A stretch of 64,000 nt of DNA from DHVE2 group archaeon (lineage in GTDB: Archaea; Thermoplasmatota; Thermoplasmata; Thermoplasmatales; Aciduliprofundaceae), in the NCBI GenBank assembly GCA_027023265.1, contig JALVVV010000001.1, positions 1 to 64,000 of the forward strand, in the 5' to 3' direction. Every line of letters begins with the position of its first letter. Position 1 is the stretch's first letter. Below the pieces are notes generated by a model. It did not search any database. It worked only from the letters and a program-made list of their open reading frames with translations, and had not been told where the DNA came from. Positions 54,024 through 62,397 of the stretch are shown in pieces. The translations under genes and the position numbers were made by a program.

Positions 54024-54893
54024 ATGAAAAAGATGTGGATGAAGGAGGAAGGAGAATTCGGAATAGGCACGCTGATAATATTCATCGCCATAATCATCGT
54101 TGCGGCAGTAGCAGCCACAGTACTCATTCAAACAGCGTACGTGCTGCAGCAGCAAGCCATGGAAACCGGCGATATTGCCAAGCAAGACGTGTCCACTGGG
54201 TTCAAGATAATTACCGTGGAAGGTATACGCGAGGACTACTTTTACACGGAGACCGTGGGTTCAGGAGATGGAAGCACCACTGAATTTACAAAGGTTCTAA
54301 GTCACTGGCCTGTGAATCCCCACTCGGTAACAGTAACCGATGGAACAAACGTGCTAAAAGATGATGGTACGGGTAGACTCGTGCTGGTGACAGGAAGCGG
54401 AGTTTCTGGCTGGATAGGGTATGATAACCACACCGTGCATCTCACTTACCAGACCGCACCGGCATCCGGTACAAATATTACGATAAAGTATGGTTCAGGG
54501 TATGGGCACACCATATCTTACCTTGAAATGAAAATAGGCCTTATGGCAGGAAGTCCGCCGATATCCATTCAAAGCGTCCTGGTGGAAGTCACTGATGGAT
54601 ACACAGATGCTACTTTAACGTACAACGCAACTGCGACCAACTACACGCAGTTAGACGGAAAACATTTCGGAGCGTTCATTGCAAGGGATATGCCGCCTTC
54701 GAACTGGGAAAGGGATCGCGTGATAACCTCTGGGGATGTTGTAGTGCTATACATAAACGCGTCGGCTGTTGGTCTTTACATTGCACCTCAGACCCACATG
54801 ACCATAAAGCTCGTTCCAAAACATGGCGTGCCCAATCTCGTTGAATTTACCACTCCCGCAACATACACCACAAAGTACGTGGAGCTGTGGTAA
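54024..54893 (+). CDS. flaB: Archaellin with inserted phage-tail-like Ig domain
   Basis: The product is 289 residues from the ATG at 54024. The class III signal (MKKMWMKEEGE) leads to FGIGTLIIFIAIIIVAAVAA, the conserved archaellin core helix, cut by the prepilin peptidase. The outer domain contains about residues 70-145 (TEFTKVLSHWPVNPHSVTVT, then VLKDDGTGRL, YDNHTVHLTYQTAPASGT). This closely resembles an Ig-like module common in tailed-phage structural proteins. The C-terminal strand section resumes archaellin-like sequence (ISYLEMKIGLMAGSPPI). It has a leader with two hairpins. The next gene is a FlaD/E-like protein. Confidence 0.88.
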   Translation: MKKMWMKEEGEFGIGTLIIFIAIIIVAAVAATVLIQTAYVLQQQAMETGDIAKQDVSTGFKIITVEGIREDYFYTETVGSGDGSTTEFTKVLSHWPVNPHSVTVTDGTNVLKDDGTGRLVLVTGSGVSGWIGYDNHTVHLTYQTAPASGTNITIKYGSGYGHTISYLEMKIGLMAGSPPISIQSVLVEVTDGYTDATLTYNATATNYTQLDGKHFGAFIARDMPPSNWERDRVITSGDVVVLYINASAVGLYIAPQTHMTIKLVPKHGVPNLVEFTTPATYTTKYVELW

Positions 54894-54895
54894 CC

Positions 54896-55240
54896 ATGCT
54901 ACTGCCAGATATAAAAGAGGACATTCGCACGGGTGTAATTGCGGAGCGATGGCTGGGCTACTTGCTGCAGCAAATGAACCATGAAGAACTCGGAAAACTG
55001 CTTGAATACTACGAGAAAGTGGGGTGGATATCCCCGACCGCAAGAAACAAGCTAATGAGCATTGCCATGGGTATAAAAAGCAGTGGAAGGGGGACATGGC
55101 AGGTATCCAGTAGAATCCACCTCACCTCTCTGCTATTCATATCGTACCTTGCGGGCATAGAACTGCCGAGGGAGTTGCACGAAATAAACGCGTACGCTCG
55201 GGAATTTATAGAGAATCCTGAGAGCTTTATTTCCGTTTAA
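54896..55240 (+). CDS. FlaD/FlaE-like archaellum accessory protein
   Basis: The product is 114 residues from the ATG at 54896, 2 bases after the archaellin stop. AERWLGYLLQQMNHEELGKL then YYEKVGWISPTARNKLMSIA (about 20-60) is the conserved FlaD/FlaE domain, which forms part of the cytosolic motor or chemotaxis interface of archaella. The rest is helical. The usual following genes (flaF, G, H, I, J) are not present here; the next gene points the other way. Confidence 0.78.
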   Translation: MLLPDIKEDIRTGVIAERWLGYLLQQMNHEELGKLLEYYEKVGWISPTARNKLMSIAMGIKSSGRGTWQVSSRIHLTSLLFISYLAGIELPRELHEINAYAREFIENPESFISV

Positions 55241-55794
55241 ATGCTAAATTTCTCTGCAAATAGTTTGGAAGTTTTCGGATCTATGTTGCAAATCCTTATT
55301 CGTTTTAATTTCGTACCTTCGTGTTCTTTTATAAAATCTCCGATTGCTCTGGCAAATATTGGCACTGCCCTTTCCTTTGGAAATCCGTAAACTCCAGTGC
55401 TTATTGCAGGCATGGACACGCTTTCCACACCGAGTTCGTCTGCTCGTAATAGTGCTGAATAAACGGCCATGTACAATAGGTCATCTTCATTGTTTCCTCC
55501 ACCTCTCCATATGGGCCCAACGGTATGTATCACGTATTTTGCTTTTAAATTTCCCGCAGAGGTCACCACCGCGTCGCCTGTTTTCACCGGTCCGTTTCTT
55601 TTTACAATCTCATCACTTTCTTTTTGAATCACGTAACCACCGCGCCTTACTATGGCTCCTGCCACCCCTCCTCCGTGTTTCAAGGTGGTATTTGCCGCAT
55701 TTACAATGGCATCTACATTCTCTTCAGTTATATCTCCGCACACTATCTGCACGGTTATTTTTCCAGCCTTAATTTCTTTAATCACCTCTGCCAT
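55237..55794 (-). CDS. Macro-domain protein (ADP-ribose binding)
   Basis: The product is 185 residues. VDAIVNAANTTLKHGGGVAG near 27 and AISTGVYGFPKERA near 145 are the two ADP-ribose-binding loops. Members bind or hydrolyse ADP-ribose and related esters (O-acetyl-ADP-ribose, ADP-ribosylated proteins). The size corresponds to a stand-alone macro domain. The stop overlaps that of the FlaD/E-like gene. It lies 4 bases after the archaemetzincin stop on the same strand and may share that message. Confidence 0.93.
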   Translation of the reverse strand: MAEVIKEIKAGKITVQIVCGDITEENVDAIVNAANTTLKHGGGVAGAIVRRGGYVIQKESDEIVKRNGPVKTGDAVVTSAGNLKAKYVIHTVGPIWRGGGNNEDDLLYMAVYSALLRADELGVESVSMPAISTGVYGFPKERAVPIFARAIGDFIKEHEGTKLKRIRICNIDPKTSKLFAEKFSI

Positions 55795-55798
55795 TTTA

Positions 55799-56302
55799 TC
55801 ACCTCAAATGCTCCTTGATTTTACACGCACATTCATCGCAGAATTTTGCAGGCTTTATGTCGGACTCAAATACTGTGTTTGAAAATCTCATGACGCATTC
55901 GTTTTTACAGTGCTTCAATCCAAATGTGTGCCCAAGCTCGTGCATTATTTCTTTTTTAATTCTTTCCATATACCTATGAGTATTCTCATGTTGCAGGCGA
56001 TACACGGAAATGAGACATGCATGTCCATCTGCTGATGCTAATCCTAACAGGAAGTTGAACTCTGGGTACGCGATATCCCTTGATACTATTCCAACTACCC
56101 GGTATCCCGGATATTTTAACAGTTGTTCCAAGATACATGCTGCGTTGTACTGCCCTCTATCTTCCATGTAGCATTTTTCAGGTAGGGGTATACGTGCGTA
56201 TACCCTGAATCTATATGCAAATACCCGTTCTAACTCATTTCTTATCATTTCCGTTATTGAAGGCGCAATGTCCCCAACAATTACAATATTGATTGTGTCC
56301 AC
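55799..56302 (-). CDS. amzA: Archaemetzincin metalloprotease
   Basis: The product is 167 residues. MHELGHTFGLKHCKNECVM near 120-138 is the extended zinc motif HExxHxxGxxHC with the further Cys and Met-turn typical of archaemetzincins. A second CDECAC cluster (near 154) may hold another zinc. It is cytosolic, with no signal peptide. The substrate is unknown in all archaea. Confidence 0.92.
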   Translation of the reverse strand: MDTINIVIVGDIAPSITEMIRNELERVFAYRFRVYARIPLPEKCYMEDRGQYNAACILEQLLKYPGYRVVGIVSRDIAYPEFNFLLGLASADGHACLISVYRLQHENTHRYMERIKKEIMHELGHTFGLKHCKNECVMRFSNTVFESDIKPAKFCDECACKIKEHLR

Positions 56303-56387
56303 AGCTCCGGTTAATATTCTGTGATAATTTAAGTTTAGCGTTATTACTTACACGGAAAATTAATAAATTTAAGGAACATGTAACTTT

Positions 56388-57578
56388 ATGAATGTAATTC
56401 CATTCAGAACTTTACCTAAGGGTGCAAGGAGATTGATAATTTATTATGCTATCGGCGAACCCAGCGTTGTTGGTATGCTCATATTCAACGCTTACCTTTT
56501 TCTCTCAGGATACTCGCCACTCTACGTGGGCTCAATAATAAGCGGTGCAGCCTTGATAACTGCTCTTATACTGCCAATTTTGGGATACCTTTCCGACAAA
56601 AAAATCAATGCCAAGTATTTTTCAGTAACCTCTGAAGGGTTAATGGGTGTAAGTTTCCTGCTTTACGGATTTGCGCAGAATGGGCTGTGGATATTTCTTG
56701 GCAGGGTGTTGTTTTCTTCTGCAATGATGTTCTCTTTTGTTTCAAGTGTCTACGAGCGAGAGCTCTATCCTGAGGAGCACATAGATGATGCGTATGTGTG
56801 GCACTGGATTATCCCCTCTGTTGGAGGGATGATTGTTTATATTGCATCTTTTCTGTATTTTCAGATTTTCCAAACTGTTTCCGCGGCACGTTGGTATTAT
56901 ATTTTCCTCGGTTTGATTGCACCTGTGTACATGGCATACGTTTACTTTGCGCTTCCAGATTTGCCTGTTTATAAAAAGAGGGAGAAGTTTAAGATTCCTC
57001 TTAATCTCATCGGCGTCGTGCTTGTATATCTGTTTGCCAATTTCACCACCTATTTTCTGTACGGGATTACTGTGGATAACATAGTGATAAACTACTTTGG
57101 CACCGGTTTAAGTGTAATTGTTTTTCTTGCACTCATCGATTCTGTGTTCTCTTTTTCATCTGGAATGATTAAGGCACATGTGCCCAGAAAATATTTTTCA
57201 GTTATGCCATACTTGGCCATGTCCGGCATAGCAATCTTCTCACTAATTTTGTTCATAAGCGGTTCTGCAGGTGTAAAAAGTCTCCCCATATTTTTGGTAA
57301 TTTACGCGGTAATTGGTTTTATGTGGCCACTCTGGCACATGAGCTTCAAGCCATTATTGCTTTTAAGAGTTCCCAAGCAGTACCGGGGCACTGTTTTTTC
57401 CAGTATATCTTCCTTAACAAGGATTGTAAATATACCTCTGGCATTTTTGATTGGCCTATCAATTTACGCTTTTGGCTCGTTTTTTCCAGTCCTTCTCGCC
57501 TCCATATTTGCTCTGTGCACGGTGCTTCTCCTAAAAAAAGTAGTGGGAGGTGGAATTAGCCCTTCACAACGCCCATAG
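56388..57578 (+). CDS. Major facilitator superfamily transporter
   Basis: The product is 396 residues with about 12 membrane spans. [11 protein letters not shown] near 66 is a weak motif A, and [20 protein letters not shown] opens the second half. It differs clearly from the MFS protein at 40439. The substrate cannot be inferred. The start is divergent from archaemetzincin with 85 bases between. The end overlaps rtcB in the opposite direction. Confidence 0.8.
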   Translation: MNVIPFRTLPKGARRLIIYYAIGEPSVVGMLIFNAYLFLSGYSPLYVGSIISGAALITALILPILGYLSDKKINAKYFSVTSEGLMGVSFLLYGFAQNGLWIFLGRVLFSSAMMFSFVSSVYERELYPEEHIDDAYVWHWIIPSVGGMIVYIASFLYFQIFQTVSAARWYYIFLGLIAPVYMAYVYFALPDLPVYKKREKFKIPLNLIGVVLVYLFANFTTYFLYGITVDNIVINYFGTGLSVIVFLALIDSVFSFSSGMIKAHVPRKYFSVMPYLAMSGIAIFSLILFISGSAGVKSLPIFLVIYAVIGFMWPLWHMSFKPLLLLRVPKQYRGTVFSSISSLTRIVNIPLAFLIGLSIYAFGSFFPVLLASIFALCTVLLLKKVVGGGISPSQRP

Positions 57579-59010
57579 GTACAAGGCGAGCAACTATTTT
57601 TGATATCCCTGCCCCTTCCACAACTCTAACCACGTCGTCCACGTTCTTGTACGCGTCCGGTGCCTCTTCTGCTGCCACTTTATTGCTTGCGCTTCTCACG
57701 TATATGTGCTTTTTGCTCCACAGCTCCTTCTTGATTTCCTCACCCCTGAATTTTCTTAGGGCTGCATGTCTGCTCATGACCCTTCCAGCACCGTGGCAGG
57801 TTGAGCCAAACGTCTCCTCCATTGCCTTTTGAGTGCCGACCAGCACGTAAGACGCAGTACCCATGTCTCCGGGTATAAGAACCGGTTGACCAACATCGCG
57901 ATAAAACTCGGGTATCTCCGCTCTTCCTGCTGCAAATGCACGGGTAGCACCTTTGCGGTGAACATATACCCATGTTCTCTTTCCATCAACTACGTGCTCC
58001 TCACGCTTTGCAATATTGTGGGCTACACCATATATCAGGCTCATTCCCAGATCATCAGGTTCGGTGTTGAAAACCTTGCCAAAAGATTCACGTACCCAGT
58101 GCATTATTAGCTGCCTGTTCGTAAATCCAAAGTTTGCCGCTGCGCTCATCGCCGCAAAGTAATCTTCTGCTTCCTTGCTTTTTATGGGTGCACATGCCAG
58201 TTGCCTGTCCACCACATTTATCCCGTATTTTCTCGCCGCATTTTCCATAACCCGTATATAATCCGTCGCTACCTGATGCCCAAGTCCCCTGGAGCCCGTG
58301 TGTATCATCACCATAACCTGCCCCTCTCTTTCTATTCCAAATTTTTTTGCTATCTCTGGCATGAAAATCCTGTCCACCTTTTGCACTTCCAAAAAGTGAT
58401 TGCCCGCACCAAGCGTACCCAGCTGTGGGGCGCCTCTTTTTTTAGCTTTATCGCTAACTTTCTCGTGCATGGCGTATTTTATGCTTCCTCCTTCTTCTAT
58501 CCTTTTTAAATCTTCATCCCATCCATAGCCGTTTTCAACTGCCCATTTCACGCCCCTGTCAAGCACTTCGTTCAGTTCTCTAACGCTTAAGCGGAGTTTT
58601 CCCTTCTCTCCAACTCCAGACGGCACATTGGCAAAAATAGTATCTATTAGCTCTTTGAGCTTTGACTGCACATCTTTTTCTTCCAAATCTGTGCGAAGAA
58701 GCCTCACACCACAGTTTATATCGTAGCCGACCCCACCTGGAGAAATTATACCATCCTCTTCCCTGAAAGCAGCCACGCCCCCTATGGGAAAACCGTATCC
58801 CCAGTGAATATCAGGCATCGCCATACTTGCTTTAACAATTCCGGGAAGCGTTGCGACGTTTGCAACTTGTTCAGGAGCGTTATCTTTCTTGATTTGCTCA
58901 ATCATTTCTGCCGTGGCATATATGCGACCGGGCACATTCATCCCTTTCTTATAGCTTGCGGGTATTTCCCATCGGTACTCATCTATCTTCCTCAGAGGAC
59001 CGTTCCACAT
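57556..59010 (-). CDS. rtcB: tRNA-splicing RNA ligase RtcB
   Basis: The product is 484 residues from the ATG at 59010 (GAGGTGAG upstream); a GTG start nine bases earlier is less likely. RtcB seals 2',3'-cyclic phosphate and 5'-OH ends after tRNA intron removal, using GTP and Mn2+. [13 protein letters not shown] near 93, [11 protein letters not shown] near 200, [10 protein letters not shown] near 235 and the guanylylated His in [10 protein letters not shown] near 405 are visible. It would process the intron-bearing tRNA-Trp in this window. Confidence 0.96.
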   Translation of the reverse strand: MWNGPLRKIDEYRWEIPASYKKGMNVPGRIYATAEMIEQIKKDNAPEQVANVATLPGIVKASMAMPDIHWGYGFPIGGVAAFREEDGIISPGGVGYDINCGVRLLRTDLEEKDVQSKLKELIDTIFANVPSGVGEKGKLRLSVRELNEVLDRGVKWAVENGYGWDEDLKRIEEGGSIKYAMHEKVSDKAKKRGAPQLGTLGAGNHFLEVQKVDRIFMPEIAKKFGIEREGQVMVMIHTGSRGLGHQVATDYIRVMENAARKYGINVVDRQLACAPIKSKEAEDYFAAMSAAANFGFTNRQLIMHWVRESFGKVFNTEPDDLGMSLIYGVAHNIAKREEHVVDGKRTWVYVHRKGATRAFAAGRAEIPEFYRDVGQPVLIPGDMGTASYVLVGTQKAMEETFGSTCHGAGRVMSRHAALRKFRGEEIKKELWSKKHIYVRSASNKVAAEEAPDAYKNVDDVVRVVEGAGISKIVARLVPMGVVKG

Positions 59011-59071
59011 TTTTCTCACCTCGCATATTCATATTTCCCTGCTATTTAAAGATTGGGTAAAATTCAACGAG

Positions 59072-59764
59072 CTAATTACCTGATGGACGTATGTCCACAA
59101 CTTTTTCCCTTTTCAAAAGTATGCGGTATATTTTCTCGGGAAGATGCAGTACATCTTCTTTTTTAAGCTCCAAAACCCTTCCGCTTGGCAGGGCAATTTT
59201 CACGCTCCTCGCTATTACCCTTGCCAGCACGTATCTCTCCTCATTCGCCTCTTTGGCCTGTTCATTAGAAATTTCAGTATCTCCGGCAATTTCTTCGTTT
59301 GGAAATTCCTCACTTAAAGGTTCCAAGGCCTTAGGCTCTTCGACAGCATCTTCTTTGATAACTATTTCTTCCTTGAGAACAACACTTTCCTGAGCAGACT
59401 TACCCTTTACCACTGTTTCTATAAACGAATTAACCAATTCTTTCAAATCTCGGTAAAGCTGCGCCTCTTCTTTAGTTAAGTTTTTGACGCTTATCGTCGG
59501 TGATATAACCGCTGCCAGCAATTTTTTCAATCTAATGTCCACAAAACTATCGTATGATTTTTTCGCTTTGGTGAGCTCTTCATTTAGTTTAGCAGCTAAC
59601 TCTATATCGTTAGATTCCACCGCTTCTTTGAGCTTTATCTGGAGTTCTTCAAATCTATCTAATGTTTCTTTATAAAATTTGGAATCTAATTTTACAAATT
59701 CCTTTTTGCTTCTTTTCTCGGCTCTTTTTAGCTCCTCTAACAGGGTGTCTATGGGTCTCTTCAC
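59072..59764 (-). CDS. GINS51-like replication protein
   Basis: The product is 230 residues. The N-terminal helical A domain (about 1-120, FYKETLDRFEELQIKLKEAV) is followed by an acidic linker (130-175) and a small B domain, VIARSVKIALPSGRVLELKK then EDVLHLPEKIYRILLKREKV. This order (A then B) is that of archaeal Gins51, part of the CMG helicase with MCM and GAN. It lies 62 bases downstream of rtcB on the same strand. Confidence 0.75.
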   Translation of the reverse strand: MKRPIDTLLEELKRAEKRSKKEFVKLDSKFYKETLDRFEELQIKLKEAVESNDIELAAKLNEELTKAKKSYDSFVDIRLKKLLAAVISPTISVKNLTKEEAQLYRDLKELVNSFIETVVKGKSAQESVVLKEEIVIKEDAVEEPKALEPLSEEFPNEEIAGDTEISNEQAKEANEERYVLARVIARSVKIALPSGRVLELKKEDVLHLPEKIYRILLKREKVVDIRPSGN

Positions 59765-59859
59765 AGTTTTGACTATGCGATGACTATATTTATTTTTTTG
59801 GAAGGTAGTTTAGAATTTTTTAAGGCAAAGGTTTAACTTGCAAATGGAGATACCCGCTC

Positions 59860-60531
59860 ATGAAGCGTATAGGGTTGATAGGCGGCACATCACCAGAATC
59901 CACTTTGTACTATTACGGGCTTTTCGTGGAAGAATCGCACAGGAGATTTGAAAAGAATTTCTACCCGGAGATTGTAATTTTCTCGGTGAATTTCAAAAAA
60001 TTCCGCGGTTTTCCAACATGGGAAGAGAAGAAAAATTACCTGTTAGAAGGAGTACGCGCGCTGGAATGCTCCGGTGCTGACATAATTGCACTAACTGCAA
60101 ACACACCCCATATGGTTTTCGACGACTTGCAAAGAGAAACAGACAGAAAGATGATAAGTATAATAGATGCACTGGCAGAAGAATCAAAGAGAAAGGGATT
60201 CAAAAAGCTTCTGCTTTTGGGGACAAAAATAACCATGACCTCTGATTTTTATATAGAACGATTAGAAAGACACGGACTTGAAGTTGTGATCCCAAATGAA
60301 AGTGAGATTAACGAGGTTGATCGTATAATATTTGAAGAACTTGCGCTGGGCAATCTTAAGAGCAAGGAATACCTTGTTAATTTAGTAAACAAGTACGCTT
60401 CCGAGGTGGATGCAGCGGTTCTTGGATGCACAGAGCTTCCTCTTGCCCTCAAAGAAGGGGATACAAAAATTCCACTTTTAGATACCGTAAAAATTCACGT
60501 TAATGCAATACTGCAGGAGGCGGTGGAATAA
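59860..60531 (+). CDS. Aspartate/glutamate racemase family protein
   Basis: The product is 223 residues. GLIGGTSPESTLYYYGLF near 4 and ALTANTPHMVF near 76 (the usual cysteine is Thr here) together with AAVLGCTELPLAL near 187 (Cys present) mark the family. With only one of the two catalytic Cys, amino-acid racemisation is doubtful. A decarboxylase/isomerase or lyase of the same fold, such as ygeA-like proteins, is possible. Confidence 0.82.
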   Translation: MKRIGLIGGTSPESTLYYYGLFVEESHRRFEKNFYPEIVIFSVNFKKFRGFPTWEEKKNYLLEGVRALECSGADIIALTANTPHMVFDDLQRETDRKMISIIDALAEESKRKGFKKLLLLGTKITMTSDFYIERLERHGLEVVIPNESEINEVDRIIFEELALGNLKSKEYLVNLVNKYASEVDAAVLGCTELPLALKEGDTKIPLLDTVKIHVNAILQEAVE

Positions 60532-60589
60532 AAACATACCCGCAAATATTCGGAGAAATACTTAAATAAGGACAATCTTAGGTAAAATT

Positions 60590-60751
60590 ATGGGATATGC
60601 TGAGTCAACTCTCGAAGAGGATATTATTTTTCACGAATCTGGAGAATACAGTGGTAGGATTTTGGATTTGAAAGATGTGGTGGTTTTTGAGGACGAGGAA
60701 GGAAAGCACATGCTGAAAAATACAGAAAAGATATATTTGAATCGAGTGTGA
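60590..60751 (+). CDS. 53-residue acidic protein of unknown function
   Basis: A TATA-like CTTAAATAAGG (about 60560) lies 25-30 bases before the ATG at 60590, consistent with a leaderless message. The product has a beta pattern (GEYSGRILDLKDVVVFEDEE) with no Cys residues or membrane span. It resembles small archaeal SH3-like or PRC-barrel-type pieces only in outline. The following 60752-60837 holds no gene. Confidence 0.55.
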   Translation: MGYAESTLEEDIIFHESGEYSGRILDLKDVVVFEDEEGKHMLKNTEKIYLNRV

Positions 60752-60837
60752 TAATTAGCATCGCACTGTTCTTCTCACTCCTTAGTTTCGCCATGGTATT
60801 AAGTTCATTAATTTAAATATAAAGGTATTCAATAATT

Positions 60838-61422
60838 TTATTGCTTTATTGTGATTATTGCCACGGTTTCATCATCACCATTTGACATCATTTTATCGTA
60901 CCTTATCTCTATTTTAGTAGAGAACTGCATTGCGAACTCCAGAAGCAGCTGGTCGAAAAAATAGTCCAATTTGGTTGGGGATTTGTAGCGTATCACTATA
61001 TTGTTGCCAGATAATTCAGAGTAAAGCTTGTCAGGGTTCTGTATTAATGGAATCCTGCGATGTATTTCATTTATGCTAAGAAGCAGGTCTCTATATGAAG
61101 AAAAACGAGAGAGTATTGCCGGGTACTTTTCAGTTATTATACGGTGCATAAATTTGGCAAACAGCCTCTCGCAACTATGGTACTCGCTTTCTGTGCCGCA
61201 TCCTATATTCTTGCCCACAACCTCTGCTAACTTCAAAAACACCTCATCCGGATAATTTTTTTCGTCTGAAAAATTTATAGGCGCGCCAAATTCCCGTTCT
61301 ATTTTATCCAGCTCAATAGTTCCGCCATGATACCTGGCGAATTCTATAACCGCATTCATCATCAGGCCAAGCATGACATCATAATCAAGCACCCCTTTAA
61401 AAGTTTTTTGAGAAATTGGCAT
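60838..61422 (-). CDS. H-NOX/V4R-fold-like protein of unknown function
   Basis: The product is 194 residues from the Met at 61422. The layout recalls heme-NO-binding (H-NOX) proteins: a helical first half with GVLDYDVMLGLMMNAVIEFA near 10, a YPDEVFLKLAEVVGKNIG section near 56, and a C-terminal sheet with VIRYKSPTKLD in place of the H-NOX YxSxR motif. The proximal heme His is not clear, so heme may not be bound. A related sensory fold without heme is likely. Confidence in the family is low. Confidence 0.5.
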   Translation of the reverse strand: MPISQKTFKGVLDYDVMLGLMMNAVIEFARYHGGTIELDKIEREFGAPINFSDEKNYPDEVFLKLAEVVGKNIGCGTESEYHSCERLFAKFMHRIITEKYPAILSRFSSYRDLLLSINEIHRRIPLIQNPDKLYSELSGNNIVIRYKSPTKLDYFFDQLLLEFAMQFSTKIEIRYDKMMSNGDDETVAIITIKQ

Positions 61423-61446
61423 ATACTTGCACAATCATGACTTGCT

Positions 61447-62397
61447 ATGGATGTGGTTTTTGGTCCCGTGCCATCTCGCAGACTGGGACGTAGTCTCGGT
61501 GTGAATAACATACCTGACAAGATATGTACTTACGCCTGCGTGTACTGTCAGATTGGAGCCACGCTCAGGATGTACTCTGAAAGAAAGGAATTTTACGAAC
61601 CTGAGGAAATATACATGGCAGTTAAGGCCCGTATTGATAATTCCGAAAAAGTGGATTATATAACATTTGTTCCCGATGGGGAGCCCACAATAGACAGAAA
61701 CTTGGGCAAGACTGCCACCATGCTCAAAAGTCTGGGAAAAGTCGCCATAATAACCAATTCCTCGCTAATTTATCGTGAAGACGTGCGCAATGACCTTATG
61801 AATTTTGATTATGTGTCGCTTAAACTTGATGCAATTACCCCGAGGATTTGGAAAAAGGTAAACAGGCCGTACAGGGAACTTGTTCTGGGAGATATTTTAG
61901 ACGCCATGTTAGATTTCCGCAAGGAATTCAGGGGAAAGGTGGTTACTGAAACCATGCTTGTTGGTGATATAAATTACGATGGTGAGCTGGAAAAACTTGC
62001 GGATTTTATTGGAGAATTGAAGCCAGACATCTCGTACATATCCGTCCCCACGCGCCCACCTGCAGAGCCCTGGGTTCATGCATCTGATGAAAAGACAATA
62101 ACCAAAGCACATGCCCTGTTTTCTCAAAAAGTGAAAACTGAACTGTTAATAGGCTACGAGGGCAACGAGTTTGCTACCACGGGAAATTTCGAGCAGGATA
62201 TTATGAGTATAACCGCCGTGCATCCTATGCGCGAAGAGGCTGTGCTTGCTCTACTTCATAAATGCAACGAGAGCCAAGAAAAGCTGGAAGAAATGATCAA
62301 AGAGGGGAAAGTAATAAAGGTGGATTATGCTGGAGAAACATATTATATGAGAGCACTACAAAGCAGAAAATATATGGCTAAAGAAGGAGCACGGTAA
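61447..62397 (+). CDS. Radical SAM protein with C-terminal winged helix
   Basis: The product is 316 residues. The cluster motif is CTYACVYCQIG near 27, preceded by GPVPSRRLGRSLGVN. This opening and the motif D-G-E-P-T at 77 are typical of the COG0731-type archaeal Fe-S oxidoreductases. The C-terminal 60 residues are a winged helix (REEAVLALLHKCNESQEKLE). The reaction is unknown. It starts 25 bases from the divergent H-NOX-like gene. Its end overlaps the ValRS gene on the other strand by 20 bases. Confidence 0.83.
   Translation: MDVVFGPVPSRRLGRSLGVNNIPDKICTYACVYCQIGATLRMYSERKEFYEPEEIYMAVKARIDNSEKVDYITFVPDGEPTIDRNLGKTATMLKSLGKVAIITNSSLIYREDVRNDLMNFDYVSLKLDAITPRIWKKVNRPYRELVLGDILDAMLDFRKEFRGKVVTETMLVGDINYDGELEKLADFIGELKPDISYISVPTRPPAEPWVHASDEKTITKAHALFSQKVKTELLIGYEGNEFATTGNFEQDIMSITAVHPMREEAVLALLHKCNESQEKLEEMIKEGKVIKVDYAGETYYMRALQSRKYMAKEGAR

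Noticed and set aside
54747-55097. Minus-strand open frame over the archaellin/FlaD junction
   Set aside because: It is antisense to two well-supported genes and has Cys/His-rich noise composition.
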